From: an uncultured Pseudodesulfovibrio sp.
Lineage (GTDB): Bacteria > Desulfobacterota > Desulfovibrionia > Desulfovibrionales > Desulfovibrionaceae
NCBI RefSeq assembly: GCF_963677845.1
Contig: NZ_OY782498.1
Span: forward strand, 3,417,518-3,481,517
Reading direction: 5' to 3'
Length of the DNA stretch: 64,000 bases
In this document: in pieces, positions 26,829 to 34,414 of the stretch
Position numbering within the stretch: position 1 is the stretch's first letter
Layout: each line of letters opens with the position of its first letter
Made by a program: the position numbers and the translations under genes
The notes under the pieces: model-generated
Seen by the model: only the letters and a program-made list of their open reading frames with translations
What the model was told of the DNA's origin: nothing
The model's database searches: none

Positions 26829-27692
26829 TTAGCTTCGGGCCATCAGGTCGATAACTGTTCCTGCAAACAAGGCCACGGAAATAACGCCGTTCATGGTGAA
26901 GAAGGCGACGTTCACACGACTCATGTCGTCGGGTTTGACGAGCAGGTGTTCGGCCATGAGAATAAGCCCCATTGCCGAGGCTGTGATGAAGTAGATGACG
27001 CCAAGGCCTGCGGCCCAGCCTGCAAGCAGGAAGAATGCTGCGGTGGTCGCATGACTCAAAGTGGAGATGCCGAGTGCGGCAGGCACACCCAGTCTGGCCG
27101 GGATGGAAAACAGGTTTCGTTCGCGGTCAAAGTCTGCATCCTGACAGGCATATAACAGGTCAAAACCTGCGACCCACATGGTTACACCGCAAAAGAGCAG
27201 GACTGCTGGCAGAGTCACGGTTGGTTCTACACACAACCAGCCAGCAACCGGAGCCAATCCCAGTACCGAACCGAGTGCGAAGTGGCACCAGTAGGTGAAC
27301 CGTTTGCAGAAGCTGTATGAGGCGGACATGATCAGGGCAACCGGCGACAGTTTGAGGCATAGAGGGTTCATCATGGCGCAGGCAACAATGAAGACCACGG
27401 CGGTTCCCACAATGAACATCAAGGTGAAGGCGGTTGAGAGTTCGCCTGTGACCAGTTCTCGTTTCTGAGTGCGTGGATTTTCGCGGTCGATGTCGAGGTC
27501 CGCATATCTGTTGAAGGCCATGGCGAATGAGCGGACTGCGACCATTGCCACGGTCAGTACAGCCAAATTGTAGAATCCCGGCCAGCCGTCTGCGGCCAGA
27601 AATGCGCCCATATATGCAAAAGGCAGGGCAAAGATCGAGTGTTCAATTTTGATCATCCGGCACACCGTGCCGAGGTCTTTGACGAGTTTCAT
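26829..27692 (-). CDS. UbiA-like polyprenyltransferase
   Basis: A 287-residue membrane enzyme with eight to nine helices. Both Asp-rich prenyl-diphosphate sites are present: NRYADLDIDRENPRT in loop 2 and YACQDADFDRERN in loop 6. The group prenylates an aromatic ring for quinone synthesis. In Desulfovibrio-type bacteria this family is expected in the futalosine menaquinone pathway (MqnP); I infer that role rather than ubiquinone synthesis, since the context is anaerobic. ATG at 27692. Confidence 0.85.
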   Translation of the reverse strand: MKLVKDLGTVCRMIKIEHSIFALPFAYMGAFLAADGWPGFYNLAVLTVAMVAVRSFAMAFNRYADLDIDRENPRTQKRELVTGELSTAFTLMFIVGTAVVFIVACAMMNPLCLKLSPVALIMSASYSFCKRFTYWCHFALGSVLGLAPVAGWLCVEPTVTLPAVLLFCGVTMWVAGFDLLYACQDADFDRERNLFSIPARLGVPAALGISTLSHATTAAFFLLAGWAAGLGVIYFITASAMGLILMAEHLLVKPDDMSRVNVAFFTMNGVISVALFAGTVIDLMARS

Positions 27693-27709
27693 GTGGTGCC
27701 TGTTTTTTA

Positions 27710-28152
27710 TTAATACCTGTTTATCAGCGTTGCCCCGATGATGAGGAGGAAAACGCCGGCTATTCTCTGCCAGGAAACGGTGTGTACGTTAAAGCTTATT
27801 AATCCGTAGTGGTCAAGGATCAAGGCGGCGATGAACTGTCCGGCCAGAAGCCATGCCATCATGGTCGCCGCGCCCAGTTTGCCCGCCAGAATGATGATGG
27901 CGAATACAAAGAACGCGCCCAGTGCGCCGCCTGTCCATGCCCATATCGGGCGGATGCTGCCATGCCGATGGAGGGGATGGGGGCTTTGGTGGCAAACGCG
28001 TATGCGAGCAGGACCAATGTGCCGACGGCGAATGAGGCCGTGGCTGCCCAGATGGGGTCTCCCAGTGATCCTTTCAGTCGCAGATTGATTCCTGCCTGTA
28101 CCGGCATCATAGCTCCGGCCAGCAAAGCGAATAAGACATACATCCATTTCAT
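27710..28152 (-). pseudogene. YdcZ/DUF606-type DMT transporter, frameshifted
   Basis: The N-terminal half (MKWMYVLFALLAGAMMPVQ, then LRLKGSLGDPIWAATASFAVGT) and the C-terminal half (WAWTGGALGAFFVFAIIILA, AGQFIAALILDHYG) are in different frames. Joined, they make a normal ~145-residue, five-helix DMT protein of the YdcZ type. The frame changes around 27955-27970, near GGCATGGCAGCATCC, and loss of one base explains it. ATG at 28152 with GGAG upstream. It is the first gene of the operon with ubiA and mscS. Either a true decay or a base error. Confidence 0.75.
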
Positions 28153-28325
28153 GACGACTCCAGTGTGGTTTGTCATTTGAAATACTATCGCTGTTTAGAG
28201 CGTTCGTCCATGGATTTGGGATTGGAATTACGCGGAATTGTTTGTTGTCTGTAACCGAAGTGGCACTCTTTACGTTCTCGAAATCTTTATGAAGGTATCG
28301 AATCAATCAGACAGGGAGGACCCTA

Positions 28326-28673
28326 ATGACCAAGACACAGATCAAGGAAATTCGTATGCACCTCGTACAGGGGTTGAACACCATGATAGAGCCTGACGTT
28401 GATGAAGCTCTGGTCGTGGAAAATTGTCCGGACGATACCGATTTTGCATCTCAACTGGCTCAGCATGGGTTGAATGTATCCATACATCGACGTCGTGTGA
28501 CCCGAATTCGGGAGATGGAAGACGCACTTCGGCGGTTGGCAGAAACCGATTACGGCGTGTGCGAGGAATGCGGCGAAGAGATCGGCGTTGCCCGACTCAA
28601 AGCCAATCCTGCGGCTCGGTTGTGTGTTCTTTGTCAGTCTGCGGCGGAAGAAGGGCTTACACGTTGTGCTTAA
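28326..28673 (+). CDS. DksA/TraR-family C4 zinc-finger protein
   Basis: A 115-residue protein with a coiled-coil-like first half and the C4 zinc finger CEECGEEIGVARLKANPAAR..C..C at the end (residues about 78-105). DksA-type proteins enter the RNA polymerase secondary channel and tune transcription, often with ppGpp. It is shorter than E. coli DksA (151 aa) and close to TraR-like members; the tip residues of DksA (two Asp) are not obvious. ATG at 28326 with AGGAGG upstream. Confidence 0.85.
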   Translation: MTKTQIKEIRMHLVQGLNTMIEPDVDEALVVENCPDDTDFASQLAQHGLNVSIHRRRVTRIREMEDALRRLAETDYGVCEECGEEIGVARLKANPAARLCVLCQSAAEEGLTRCA

Positions 28674-28699
28674 CGCACTTTTTCCCCATGGAGGTTCCC

Positions 28700-31132
28700 A
28701 TGGCTGGCTTTAAGTTTTCCGTGGACATGCATGTTCATTCCAAATTTTCCACCCGTCCGTCGCAATGGATTTTGCAAAAGATCGGGTGCCCGGAAAGTTT
28801 CACCGAACCACTTGATTTGTACAACATTGCCCGCGCTCGTGGCATGGATATGGTCACGATCACTGATCATAACACCATTGATGGTGCGCTGGAGATAGCC
28901 CATTTGCCGGGGACATTTATTTCTGAGGAGATCACGACATATTTCCCGGAAGACAAGTGCAAGCTTCACGTGCTTGCTTATCATATATCCGAGTTGCAGC
29001 ATGACGACATTCAACGATGCCGTGAGAATCTGTTCGATCTTGTTCCCTATCTACGGGAACAGGGCATCGTCCATGTCCTGGCGCACCCGCTTTTTGCCGT
29101 CAACGACCGCCTGACGCCTGCCCATTTTGAGCAGGCGTTGCTGCTTTTTGACGTGTTTGAGGAAAATGGTACCCGCGATGCTCGGCAGAACAAGACGCTT
29201 CGGGACATCATCACCAAGCTGACGCCCATGGATATCGAGCGCATGTCAAACACCTACGGCATTAAGCCTCATGGAGATGTCCCGTGGGAAAAAGGGCTGA
29301 CCGGTGGGTCCGACGATCACAGCTCGCTCAACATTGCGCGTATGTACACCCGGTTTACCGGTGGCCCGTGCATCAACAGTGTTTTGGACGGCGTGGTGAA
29401 TCACACGTGCGCACCCGCTGGGACACCGGCCACACCCCGCACTATGGCGCACAACCTGTACGGCATCGGTTATCAGTTTTATTGTTCACGCACGGGGAAC
29501 ATGCGTCCTGAGGTGTCGGAACATCTGTGCTTTCGATTTCTCAAGTCGACACTGGCCCCGGGTGAGGAAAAGAAGCCGACGCTTTCCAGTTTTTTTCAGC
29601 GACTCATCGGGCGAGGCAAGGCTACTTTGCATAGAGAATACGGCCCGAGCGACTCCGTGCAGGAGCTGTTGCTCAAGGAAGCCGGGGATATTATCGCCCA
29701 CGACCCTACGTTGATGCGTATTGCACAGGGCAAGGTCAACGATGTGGTTGAGCTGGAAAAGGAATGGGCGCGATTTGTTTCGCTCGCTGCCAACCGGGTT
29801 CTTTCCGAATTTGCGGATCGGACGCTGAACTCGGTGCTTGGCGCGAATCTGTTTGATGTTTTTCATTCCATTGGATCGGCGGGGTCGCTCTATGCCCTGC
29901 TTGCTCCATATTTTGTCGGGTATGATCTTTTCTCCTCGGAACGCAGCTTTTCTCGGGAATGCATGGCCCGGTTTCAGCATAAAAAGAGTTCTCGAACCGG
30001 CGATGATCTTAAAATAGCACATTTTACGGATACCTTTGACGAGATCAATGGCGTGGCCCGGACCATTCGACAACAGCTCAAAATGGTGGCCCGTCACGGC
30101 AAGGATATGACCGTGATAACCTGCGGAGCCAATGCGGATGTTCCCGGTGCGGTCAGTTTTGCTCCGGTAGGGCGGTTTTCTGTTCCTGAATACCCGGAAA
30201 TAACGCTTTCCTATCCACCGTTTCTGGAAATGCTGACGCATTGTTTCGAGCAGGAGTACGATTGCATTTTGGCGGCAACTCCCGGTCCGGTCGGTTTGGC
30301 GGCTCTTGCCATATCTAGGATATTGAAGCTTCCGTTTCACGGCACATATCACACGGCCTTTCCCGAATACGTGGGAGCGTTCACCGAAGACGCGGCCTTG
30401 GAAGACGGATGTTGGCGGTATATGAGTTGGTTTTACAACCAGATGCAGGTCATTTATGCGCCGTCCGAGGCAACCAAGTTCGAGTTGGCCGACAAGGGAA
30501 TCGACCCGGAAAAAATCGTAACTTACCCACGCGGTGTGGACACGGATCGTTTTCACCCGGATAAGCGTAACGGCTTTTTCAATCAGTTTGATGTGGGTAG
30601 TCGGACCAAGCTTTTGTACGTGGGGCGCGTGTCCCGCGAAAAGGGATTGGATGTGCTTGCCGAGAGTTTCAGGAAGGCCGTGAAGATGCGGGATGGATTA
30701 CAGCTTATCGTGGTGGGTGATGGTCCTTATCTTAAGGAGATGCAACGTATACTCCGGGGTATGCCAGTGACGTTTACCGGTGTGCTCAAGGGAGAACCGC
30801 TTGCACAGGCCTATGCCTCGGCTGACCTATTCGTCTTTCCTTCGGCCACGGATACTTTCGGTAATGTGGTGCTGGAAGCCCAGTCATCAGGCCTGCCCGT
30901 CATTGTCACGGACAAGGGCGGTCCGGCAGAAAATGTTCTGCCCAATGAAACCGGCCTCATTGTCCCAGCGGATAATTCTGATTCCCTGCTTCGGGCCATC
31001 ATCCACATGGTCGACACCCCGGAGCGCATCGAATACATGCGCCTCAAGGCCCGCGCTCATGTGGAAAAGCGTACCTTTGACGCCACTTTCCTTAAAACCT
31101 GGGAAATTTTTGGATCACACGTCGCCGCCTGA
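28700..31132 (+). CDS. PHP-domain/GT4 glycosyltransferase fusion
   Basis: An 810-residue two-part protein. The first ~400 residues are a PHP phosphoesterase domain with metal ligands in DMHVHSKFS, TITDHNTIDGA, LAHPLF and GGSDDHSS. From about residue 430 (IAHFTDTFDEINGVARTI) it is a GT4 glycosyltransferase: HGTYHTAFPEY, YPRGVDTDRFHP, YVGRVSREKGLD, and FGNVVLEAQSSGLPV. ATG at 28700 follows GGAGG at 28690-28694; the frame is open to 28424 but that part overlaps the DksA gene in another frame. The fusion suggests hydrolysis and glycosyl transfer on one lipid or glycan substrate. Substrate unknown. Confidence 0.88.
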   Translation: MAGFKFSVDMHVHSKFSTRPSQWILQKIGCPESFTEPLDLYNIARARGMDMVTITDHNTIDGALEIAHLPGTFISEEITTYFPEDKCKLHVLAYHISELQHDDIQRCRENLFDLVPYLREQGIVHVLAHPLFAVNDRLTPAHFEQALLLFDVFEENGTRDARQNKTLRDIITKLTPMDIERMSNTYGIKPHGDVPWEKGLTGGSDDHSSLNIARMYTRFTGGPCINSVLDGVVNHTCAPAGTPATPRTMAHNLYGIGYQFYCSRTGNMRPEVSEHLCFRFLKSTLAPGEEKKPTLSSFFQRLIGRGKATLHREYGPSDSVQELLLKEAGDIIAHDPTLMRIAQGKVNDVVELEKEWARFVSLAANRVLSEFADRTLNSVLGANLFDVFHSIGSAGSLYALLAPYFVGYDLFSSERSFSRECMARFQHKKSSRTGDDLKIAHFTDTFDEINGVARTIRQQLKMVARHGKDMTVITCGANADVPGAVSFAPVGRFSVPEYPEITLSYPPFLEMLTHCFEQEYDCILAATPGPVGLAALAISRILKLPFHGTYHTAFPEYVGAFTEDAALEDGCWRYMSWFYNQMQVIYAPSEATKFELADKGIDPEKIVTYPRGVDTDRFHPDKRNGFFNQFDVGSRTKLLYVGRVSREKGLDVLAESFRKAVKMRDGLQLIVVGDGPYLKEMQRILRGMPVTFTGVLKGEPLAQAYASADLFVFPSATDTFGNVVLEAQSSGLPVIVTDKGGPAENVLPNETGLIVPADNSDSLLRAIIHMVDTPERIEYMRLKARAHVEKRTFDATFLKTWEIFGSHVAA

Positions 31133-31179
31133 TCTCGTTAAAAATGAAGAAGTCCCAAGATATTTAAGAATGCCTTTGG

Positions 31180-31536
31180 TTATTTATCTTTCAATTCCGG
31201 GTGCCGTTCGTAGAAGCCCTCAAGCGGTTCCAGTTCGGTTTGGCATTTGGGGCATGTGTGATTGCCAACATTGCGGAAATCAACTGCTGTTTCGCACTTG
31301 GGGCAGATATGCATGGTCATTGCTTTCGGTCTATTTGTCCAAGCTAACCAAAGAGAATATATGCCTGTTGTGACAAGTACTATTGCCCATGGTATGTTGT
31401 AATCGCTTACATCAAACTCTATACCATATTTTGACGTCCACGTTGGGTCGTTAACAAGGGATATCCCTGTCCAAAGACATATGATGCCAACTACGATCGT
31501 AAAACTATTTGAAATAACCCATTTTTTATAATGCAT
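31180..31536 (-). CDS. Cassette 5 immunity-like protein: two TM helices plus zinc ribbon
   Basis: About 118 residues from the ATG at 31536 (AAGGGA upstream); an ATG at 31584 in frame has no ribosome site. Two membrane helices (FTIVVGIICLWTGISLV and IPWAIVLVTTGIYSLWLAW) are followed by a C-terminal zinc ribbon, ICPKCETAVDFRNVGNHTCP and KC, ending HPELKDK. The same tail occurs in all five copies between 31.2 and 34.4 kb. It follows a displaced toxin-tip fragment (31631-31864). By position it is the immunity partner; this is inference. Confidence 0.7.
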   Translation of the reverse strand: MHYKKWVISNSFTIVVGIICLWTGISLVNDPTWTSKYGIEFDVSDYNIPWAIVLVTTGIYSLWLAWTNRPKAMTMHICPKCETAVDFRNVGNHTCPKCQTELEPLEGFYERHPELKDK

Positions 31537-31630
31537 AAATATTTTTCCCTTCTTTTTCCGCGGGAATGTGAAATTGAAAGTCATAATATTGAGTTGTCTT
31601 TGACCTGTTAATTAAGGAATAAAAACAAAA

Positions 31631-31864
31631 TTAATCAGATAATTTTCCAATTGTTTTACTTACCCCGTATCCAATAATCCCACTTGGACTCATCGGTGGG
31701 GGCCCTGGATCAAAATAGCCTGTCACAAAATCACCAATTTTTTGCGCAGTCACAGGATTTGTGAGTCCCGTTGCCGTAGCCGTGATGACTCCCGGTGAGC
31801 TAGCGACAACTGCCGCAGGGGCAAGTCCGAATCCGATGGTTCCTAATGGCTTATTCCCATTAAG
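31631..31864 (-). pseudogene. Displaced toxin C-terminal fragment, cassette 5 (class B)
   Basis: An open frame of about 77 residues without any start codon, reading LNGNKPLGTIGFGLAPAA, then TGLTNPVTAQKIG and ending GKLSD. The first ~40 residues are nearly identical to cassette 4, and the tip differs. It begins next to a terminator (31866-31899). Best explained as a silent toxin end that needs recombination into an RHS gene to be made. Confidence 0.6.
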
Positions 31865-31865
31865 T

Positions 31866-31899
31866 AAAAGGAGCCTCGGCCGGATAGCGCCAAGACTCC
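31866..31899 (-). terminator. Terminator between cassettes 4 and 5
   Basis: On the minus strand GGAGTCTTGG pairs with CCGAGGCTCC (two G-U pairs) over a 10-base loop, then TTTT. The same hairpin recurs at 32482, 33180 and 34017. Confidence 0.6.
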
Positions 31900-31905
31900 C
31901 ATGTG

Positions 31906-32238
31906 TTATTTATCTTTGAATTCCGGGTGCCGTTCGTAGAAGCCGACAAGAGGTTCCAGTTCGGTTTGGCATTTGGGGCATGTGTGATTGCCAACATTGC
32001 GGAAATCAACTGCTGTTTCGCACTTGGGGCAGATGTATGTCCCGATTGATTTTGTTCCTTTCTGCCGGGTGATTATTGTGCAAATCAAAAAAAAGGCTCC
32101 ACAGGCCATCATTAATCCACCAATTATTCGTGGATAAATGACTGGGACATGCCAATAATGCATATTTCCAGTAATAACTCCAAGTGCTCCAACAACAATT
32201 AGCGAAAAAAAAAGGAATAATTCTGAATGTTTGATCAT
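31906..32238 (-). CDS. Cassette 4 immunity-like protein: two TM helices plus zinc ribbon
   Basis: A 110-residue protein: helices LFLFFSLIVVGALGVI and RIIGGLMMACGAFFLICTII, then the zinc ribbon YICPKCETAVDFRNVGNHTC with a second CPKC, ending HPEFKDK. The ribbon is of the VDFRNVGNHT subtype, as in cassette 5. ATG at 32238, 12 bases after the stop of the displaced tip (32250-32252). Probable membrane immunity protein. Confidence 0.7.
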   Translation of the reverse strand: MIKHSELFLFFSLIVVGALGVITGNMHYWHVPVIYPRIIGGLMMACGAFFLICTIITRQKGTKSIGTYICPKCETAVDFRNVGNHTCPKCQTELEPLVGFYERHPEFKDK

Positions 32239-32249
32239 TGCATTACTAC

Positions 32250-32480
32250 TTATTTTAATCTGTCATAAGTTTCTTTCGCAATAGCTACTCCCATTCCAAC
32301 TTTTGAAGTTGGTGGAGGGCCCGGGACAGTTGCTGCTGTAAAGGCATCATATGCATTTTGCACAGTCACAGGGTTTGTGAGTCCCGTTGCCGTAGCCGTG
32401 ATGACTCCCGGCGAGCTGGCGACAACTGCCGCAGGGGCAAGTCCGAATCCGATGGTTCCTAATGGCTTATTCCCATTAAG
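32250..32480 (-). pseudogene. Displaced toxin C-terminal fragment, cassette 4 (class B)
   Basis: About 76 residues, open but lacking a start codon: LNGNKPLGTIGFGLAPAA ... TGLTNPVTVQNAYDAFT ... GMGVAIAKETYDRLK. The leader matches cassette 5 almost exactly at the DNA level, and only the last ~35 residues differ. This leader is unlike the leader in the RHS gene next door, so its natural recipient may be another RHS gene. Confidence 0.6.
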
Positions 32481-32481
32481 T

Positions 32482-32515
32482 AAAAGGAGCCTCGGCCCGA
32501 TAGTACCAAGACTCC
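32482..32515 (-). terminator. Terminator between cassettes 3 and 4
   Basis: Same hairpin (GGAGTCTTGG with CCGAGGCTCC) and TTTT on the minus strand. The T-run is short, so termination may be partial. Confidence 0.55.
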
Positions 32516-32521
32516 CATGTG

Positions 32522-32884
32522 TTATTTATCTTTCAATTCCGGGTGCCGTTCGTAGAAGCCTTCAAGCGGTTCCAATTTGGTTTGGCATTTGGGGCAGATT
32601 TCATTTGGGACTTCTGCGAAAGGAAGTGCCGTTTCGCATTTTGGGCATATGAATACCTCTGCATAATATCGTTGTCCTTTGCGAAAAGCCATGATGAACA
32701 TGAAAAGGCCAATCGACGCTACGACTATGCCAAGTGGTATATTGTACGAGCTCCAATCCCAGCAAAATGGCCAGTGCGCATCACACCACTGAGGTGTTGT
32801 TGCTATTTGGTATCCAAGACATGTATTAACGACCCCACCAAGTAGCGTGAGAACGTTTACTCTCTTTTCTCTTAGAGATTTCAT
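32522..32884 (-). CDS. Cassette 3 immunity-like protein: two TM helices plus zinc ribbon
   Basis: A 120-residue protein from ATG 32884. Helices NVLTLLGGVVNTCLGYQIA and IPLGIVVASIGLFMFIMAF, then the zinc ribbon FICPKCETALPFAEVPNEIC with a second CPKC, ending HPELKDK. The subtype (LPFAEVPNEI) equals cassettes 1 and 2. Its start lies inside the end of the displaced toxin tip, a 59-base overlap in another frame. The frame is open to 33223, but that part is a shadow of the Ala-rich module. Confidence 0.7.
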   Translation of the reverse strand: MKSLREKRVNVLTLLGGVVNTCLGYQIATTPQWCDAHWPFCWDWSSYNIPLGIVVASIGLFMFIMAFRKGQRYYAEVFICPKCETALPFAEVPNEICPKCQTKLEPLEGFYERHPELKDK

Positions 32885-33140
32885 TTGATGATTCCTTGTT
32901 GCCCAAAAGAATTTCGAGTGTTTCCTTGGCAATGTTTTTTCCTGCGACAACCTTTGCCGCTTCTTTCCCTTGCCTGATAATCGTCGGCGCGGCTGCAACG
33001 GCTGCTGGTGCGGCTTTGGCAATTCCCGCGCCGCCTGCGGCAGTTGCGCCAATTCCTGCGTTGATGGCAGCGGCCCCTGCCATGGCCTTTGCAGTTCCTT
33101 TGCTGGCCTTGAAGTGATCGTCTTTATTTTTCCCGGCCAA
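32826..33140 (-). CDS. Displaced toxin C-terminal module, cassette 3 (class A)
   Basis: A 104-residue frame whose first ~60 residues (AGKNKDDHFKASKGTAKAMA and the Ala/Gly-rich stretch to TIIRQGKEA) repeat the RHS C-terminal region; the tip then diverges (NIAKETLEILLGNKESS) and ends HATWWGR. Only a TTG codon could start it, with no fitting ribosome site. The homology runs on upstream of that codon to the terminator at 33180, as expected for a recombination donor and not a free gene. Translation is doubtful. Confidence 0.6.
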   Translation of the reverse strand: MAGKNKDDHFKASKGTAKAMAGAAAINAGIGATAAGGAGIAKAAPAAVAAAPTIIRQGKEAAKVVAGKNIAKETLEILLGNKESSNEISKRKESKRSHATWWGR

Positions 33141-33179
33141 CGCTCCGAGGCCATCCGCAGTAAGAGCGGCCCGCCTGTC

Positions 33180-33220
33180 AAAAAAAAGAGGGAGCCTCGG
33201 CCAGATAGCACCAAGACTCC
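33180..33220 (-). terminator. Terminator between cassettes 2 and 3
   Basis: GGAGTCTTGG with CCGAGGCTCC, 10-base loop, then CTC and eight T on the minus strand. Confidence 0.65.
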
Positions 33221-33226
33221 CATGTG

Positions 33227-33592
33227 TTATTTATCTTTCAATTCCGGGTGCCGTTCGTAGAAACCCTCAAGAGGTTCCAGTTCGGTTTGGCATTTGGGGC
33301 AGATTTCATTTGGGACTTCTGCGAAAGGAAGTGCCGTTTCGCATTTTGGGCATATGAATACCTCTGCATAGTCCCGCTGGTCTTTGCGAAAAGCCATGAT
33401 GAACATGAATACTCCGATTATCGCTATTCCAATTCCTGCTTCAACATGAAAGGGCTCCATTTCTGTGCAGTAAGAACCAAAATAGTGGCAAAATGTAGTA
33501 CTTGAGTACACGAAGTATCCAAAAGCCATCGTTGCAATTCCTGCAAATAGAATGAGTGTATCAACCTGTTTCTTTTTCATGCTATCAATCAT
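33227..33592 (-). CDS. Cassette 2 immunity-like protein: two TM helices plus zinc ribbon
   Basis: A 121-residue protein: helices DTLILFAGIATMAFGYFVY and VEAGIGIAIIGVFMFIMAF, then the ribbon FICPKCETALPFAEVPNEIC and CPKC, ending HPELKDK. The ATG at 33592 overlaps the end of the displaced toxin module by 8 bases; an ATG at 33580 is the alternative. From residue ~75 it is almost identical to cassettes 1 and 3, while the membrane part is different, as expected if that part recognises the cognate toxin. Confidence 0.72.
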   Translation of the reverse strand: MIDSMKKKQVDTLILFAGIATMAFGYFVYSSTTFCHYFGSYCTEMEPFHVEAGIGIAIIGVFMFIMAFRKDQRDYAEVFICPKCETALPFAEVPNEICPKCQTELEPLEGFYERHPELKDK

Positions 33593-33977
33593 TTTTTTTG
33601 TTGCGTCGTTGCAATTCTTCTAAGGTCCATCTTCCAAGAGTAAGAACTTGGCCTTCTATTGTCTCAGGCGGTAAGTTGGGGTCCATCAAGTCCTTGCCTA
33701 CCCGGCCAATCTTATCAAGCTTTTGAGGATTTGCCTTTGTCCATTCTATCCCGGTCTTAATGGCGTCTTTCCCTTTTCCTGCGACAGCCTTCGTCGCTTC
33801 TTTCCCTTGCCTGATAATCGTCGGCGCGGCTGCAACGGCTGCTGGTGCGGCTTTGGCAATTCCCGCGCCGCCTGCGGCAGTTGCGCCAATTCCTGCGTTG
33901 ATGGCCGCGGCCCCTGCCATGGCCTTTGCAGTTCCTTTGGTGGCCTTGAAGTGATCGTCTTTATTTTTCCCGGCCAA
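33585..33977 (-). CDS. Displaced toxin C-terminal module, cassette 2 (class A)
   Basis: A 130-residue frame that repeats the RHS C-terminal region: AGKNKDDHFKATKGTAKAMA, the Ala/Gly-rich hydrophobic stretch, IIRQGKEATKAVA, KGKDAIKTGIEWTKANP and PNLPPETIEGQ. Only the last ~25 residues (VLTLGRWTLEELQRRNKKND) differ. It has a TTG as only start. Homology to the RHS gene extends upstream to about 34010 but with one base missing in GGCGGGCCGC (GGCGGGGCCGC in the RHS gene). It reads as a silent donor for gene conversion. Confidence 0.65.
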   Translation of the reverse strand: MAGKNKDDHFKATKGTAKAMAGAAAINAGIGATAAGGAGIAKAAPAAVAAAPTIIRQGKEATKAVAGKGKDAIKTGIEWTKANPQKLDKIGRVGKDLMDPNLPPETIEGQVLTLGRWTLEELQRRNKKND

Positions 33978-34016
33978 CGCTCCGAGGCCATCCGCAGTAA
34001 GAGCGGCCCGCCTGTC

Positions 34017-34054
34017 AAAAAAAAGGAGCCTCGGCCCGATAGCACCAAGACTCC
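34017..34054 (-). terminator. Terminator after the active RHS-immunity pair
   Basis: GGAGTCTTGG (34045-34054 on plus as complement) pairs with CCGAGGCTCC, loop TGCTATCGGG, followed by eight T on the minus strand. It should end the rhs-imm1 transcript and keep the downstream cassettes silent. Confidence 0.75.
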
Positions 34055-34060
34055 CATGCG

Positions 34061-34414
34061 TTATTTGTCTTTCAATTCCGGGTGCCGTTCGTAGAAGCCT
34101 TCAAGCGGTTCCAATTTGGTTTGGCATTTGGGGCAGATTTCATTTGGGACTTCTGCGAAAGGAAGTGCCGTTTCGCACTCTGGGCAAATAAAGATTTCAG
34201 TATAATCTCGTTGTCCTTTGCGAAACGCCATGACGATCATGAAAAGGCCAACGGAGAATAGAAGAAGCCCCATTTCAAGGTGGTATTCACCCCATTCCCA
34301 ACAGTAGTCGTCGTAACGAGAACAAAATCCAATATCCAGAAGCATAGTAAGGGCAACGCTAATACTAGCGCCCCCACCACCCAGAATTAGAAAGTCCACT
34401 TTCTTTTTTTTCAT
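34061..34414 (-). CDS. Immunity-like protein of the RHS gene (cassette 1)
   Basis: A 117-residue protein: two membrane helices (VDFLILGGGGASISVALTML and EMGLLLFSVGLFMIVMAF), then a zinc ribbon with FICPECETALPFAEVPNEIC and CPKC, ending HPELKDK. It starts at ATG 34414 after AAGGGGAAAAGCGGAC and overlaps the RHS gene end by 50 bases in another frame. Membrane location would fit neutralising a membrane-acting toxin. No characterised family recognised. Confidence 0.72.
   Translation of the reverse strand: MKKKKVDFLILGGGGASISVALTMLLDIGFCSRYDDYCWEWGEYHLEMGLLLFSVGLFMIVMAFRKGQRDYTEIFICPECETALPFAEVPNEICPKCQTKLEPLEGFYERHPELKDK

Noticed and set aside
33746-34057. Arg/Pro/Gln-rich ORFs overlapping the displaced toxin modules (also 34583-34828 and the 5' part of 32522-33223)
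   Set aside because: They are frame shadows of the Ala/Gly-rich module, repeated because the DNA is repeated.
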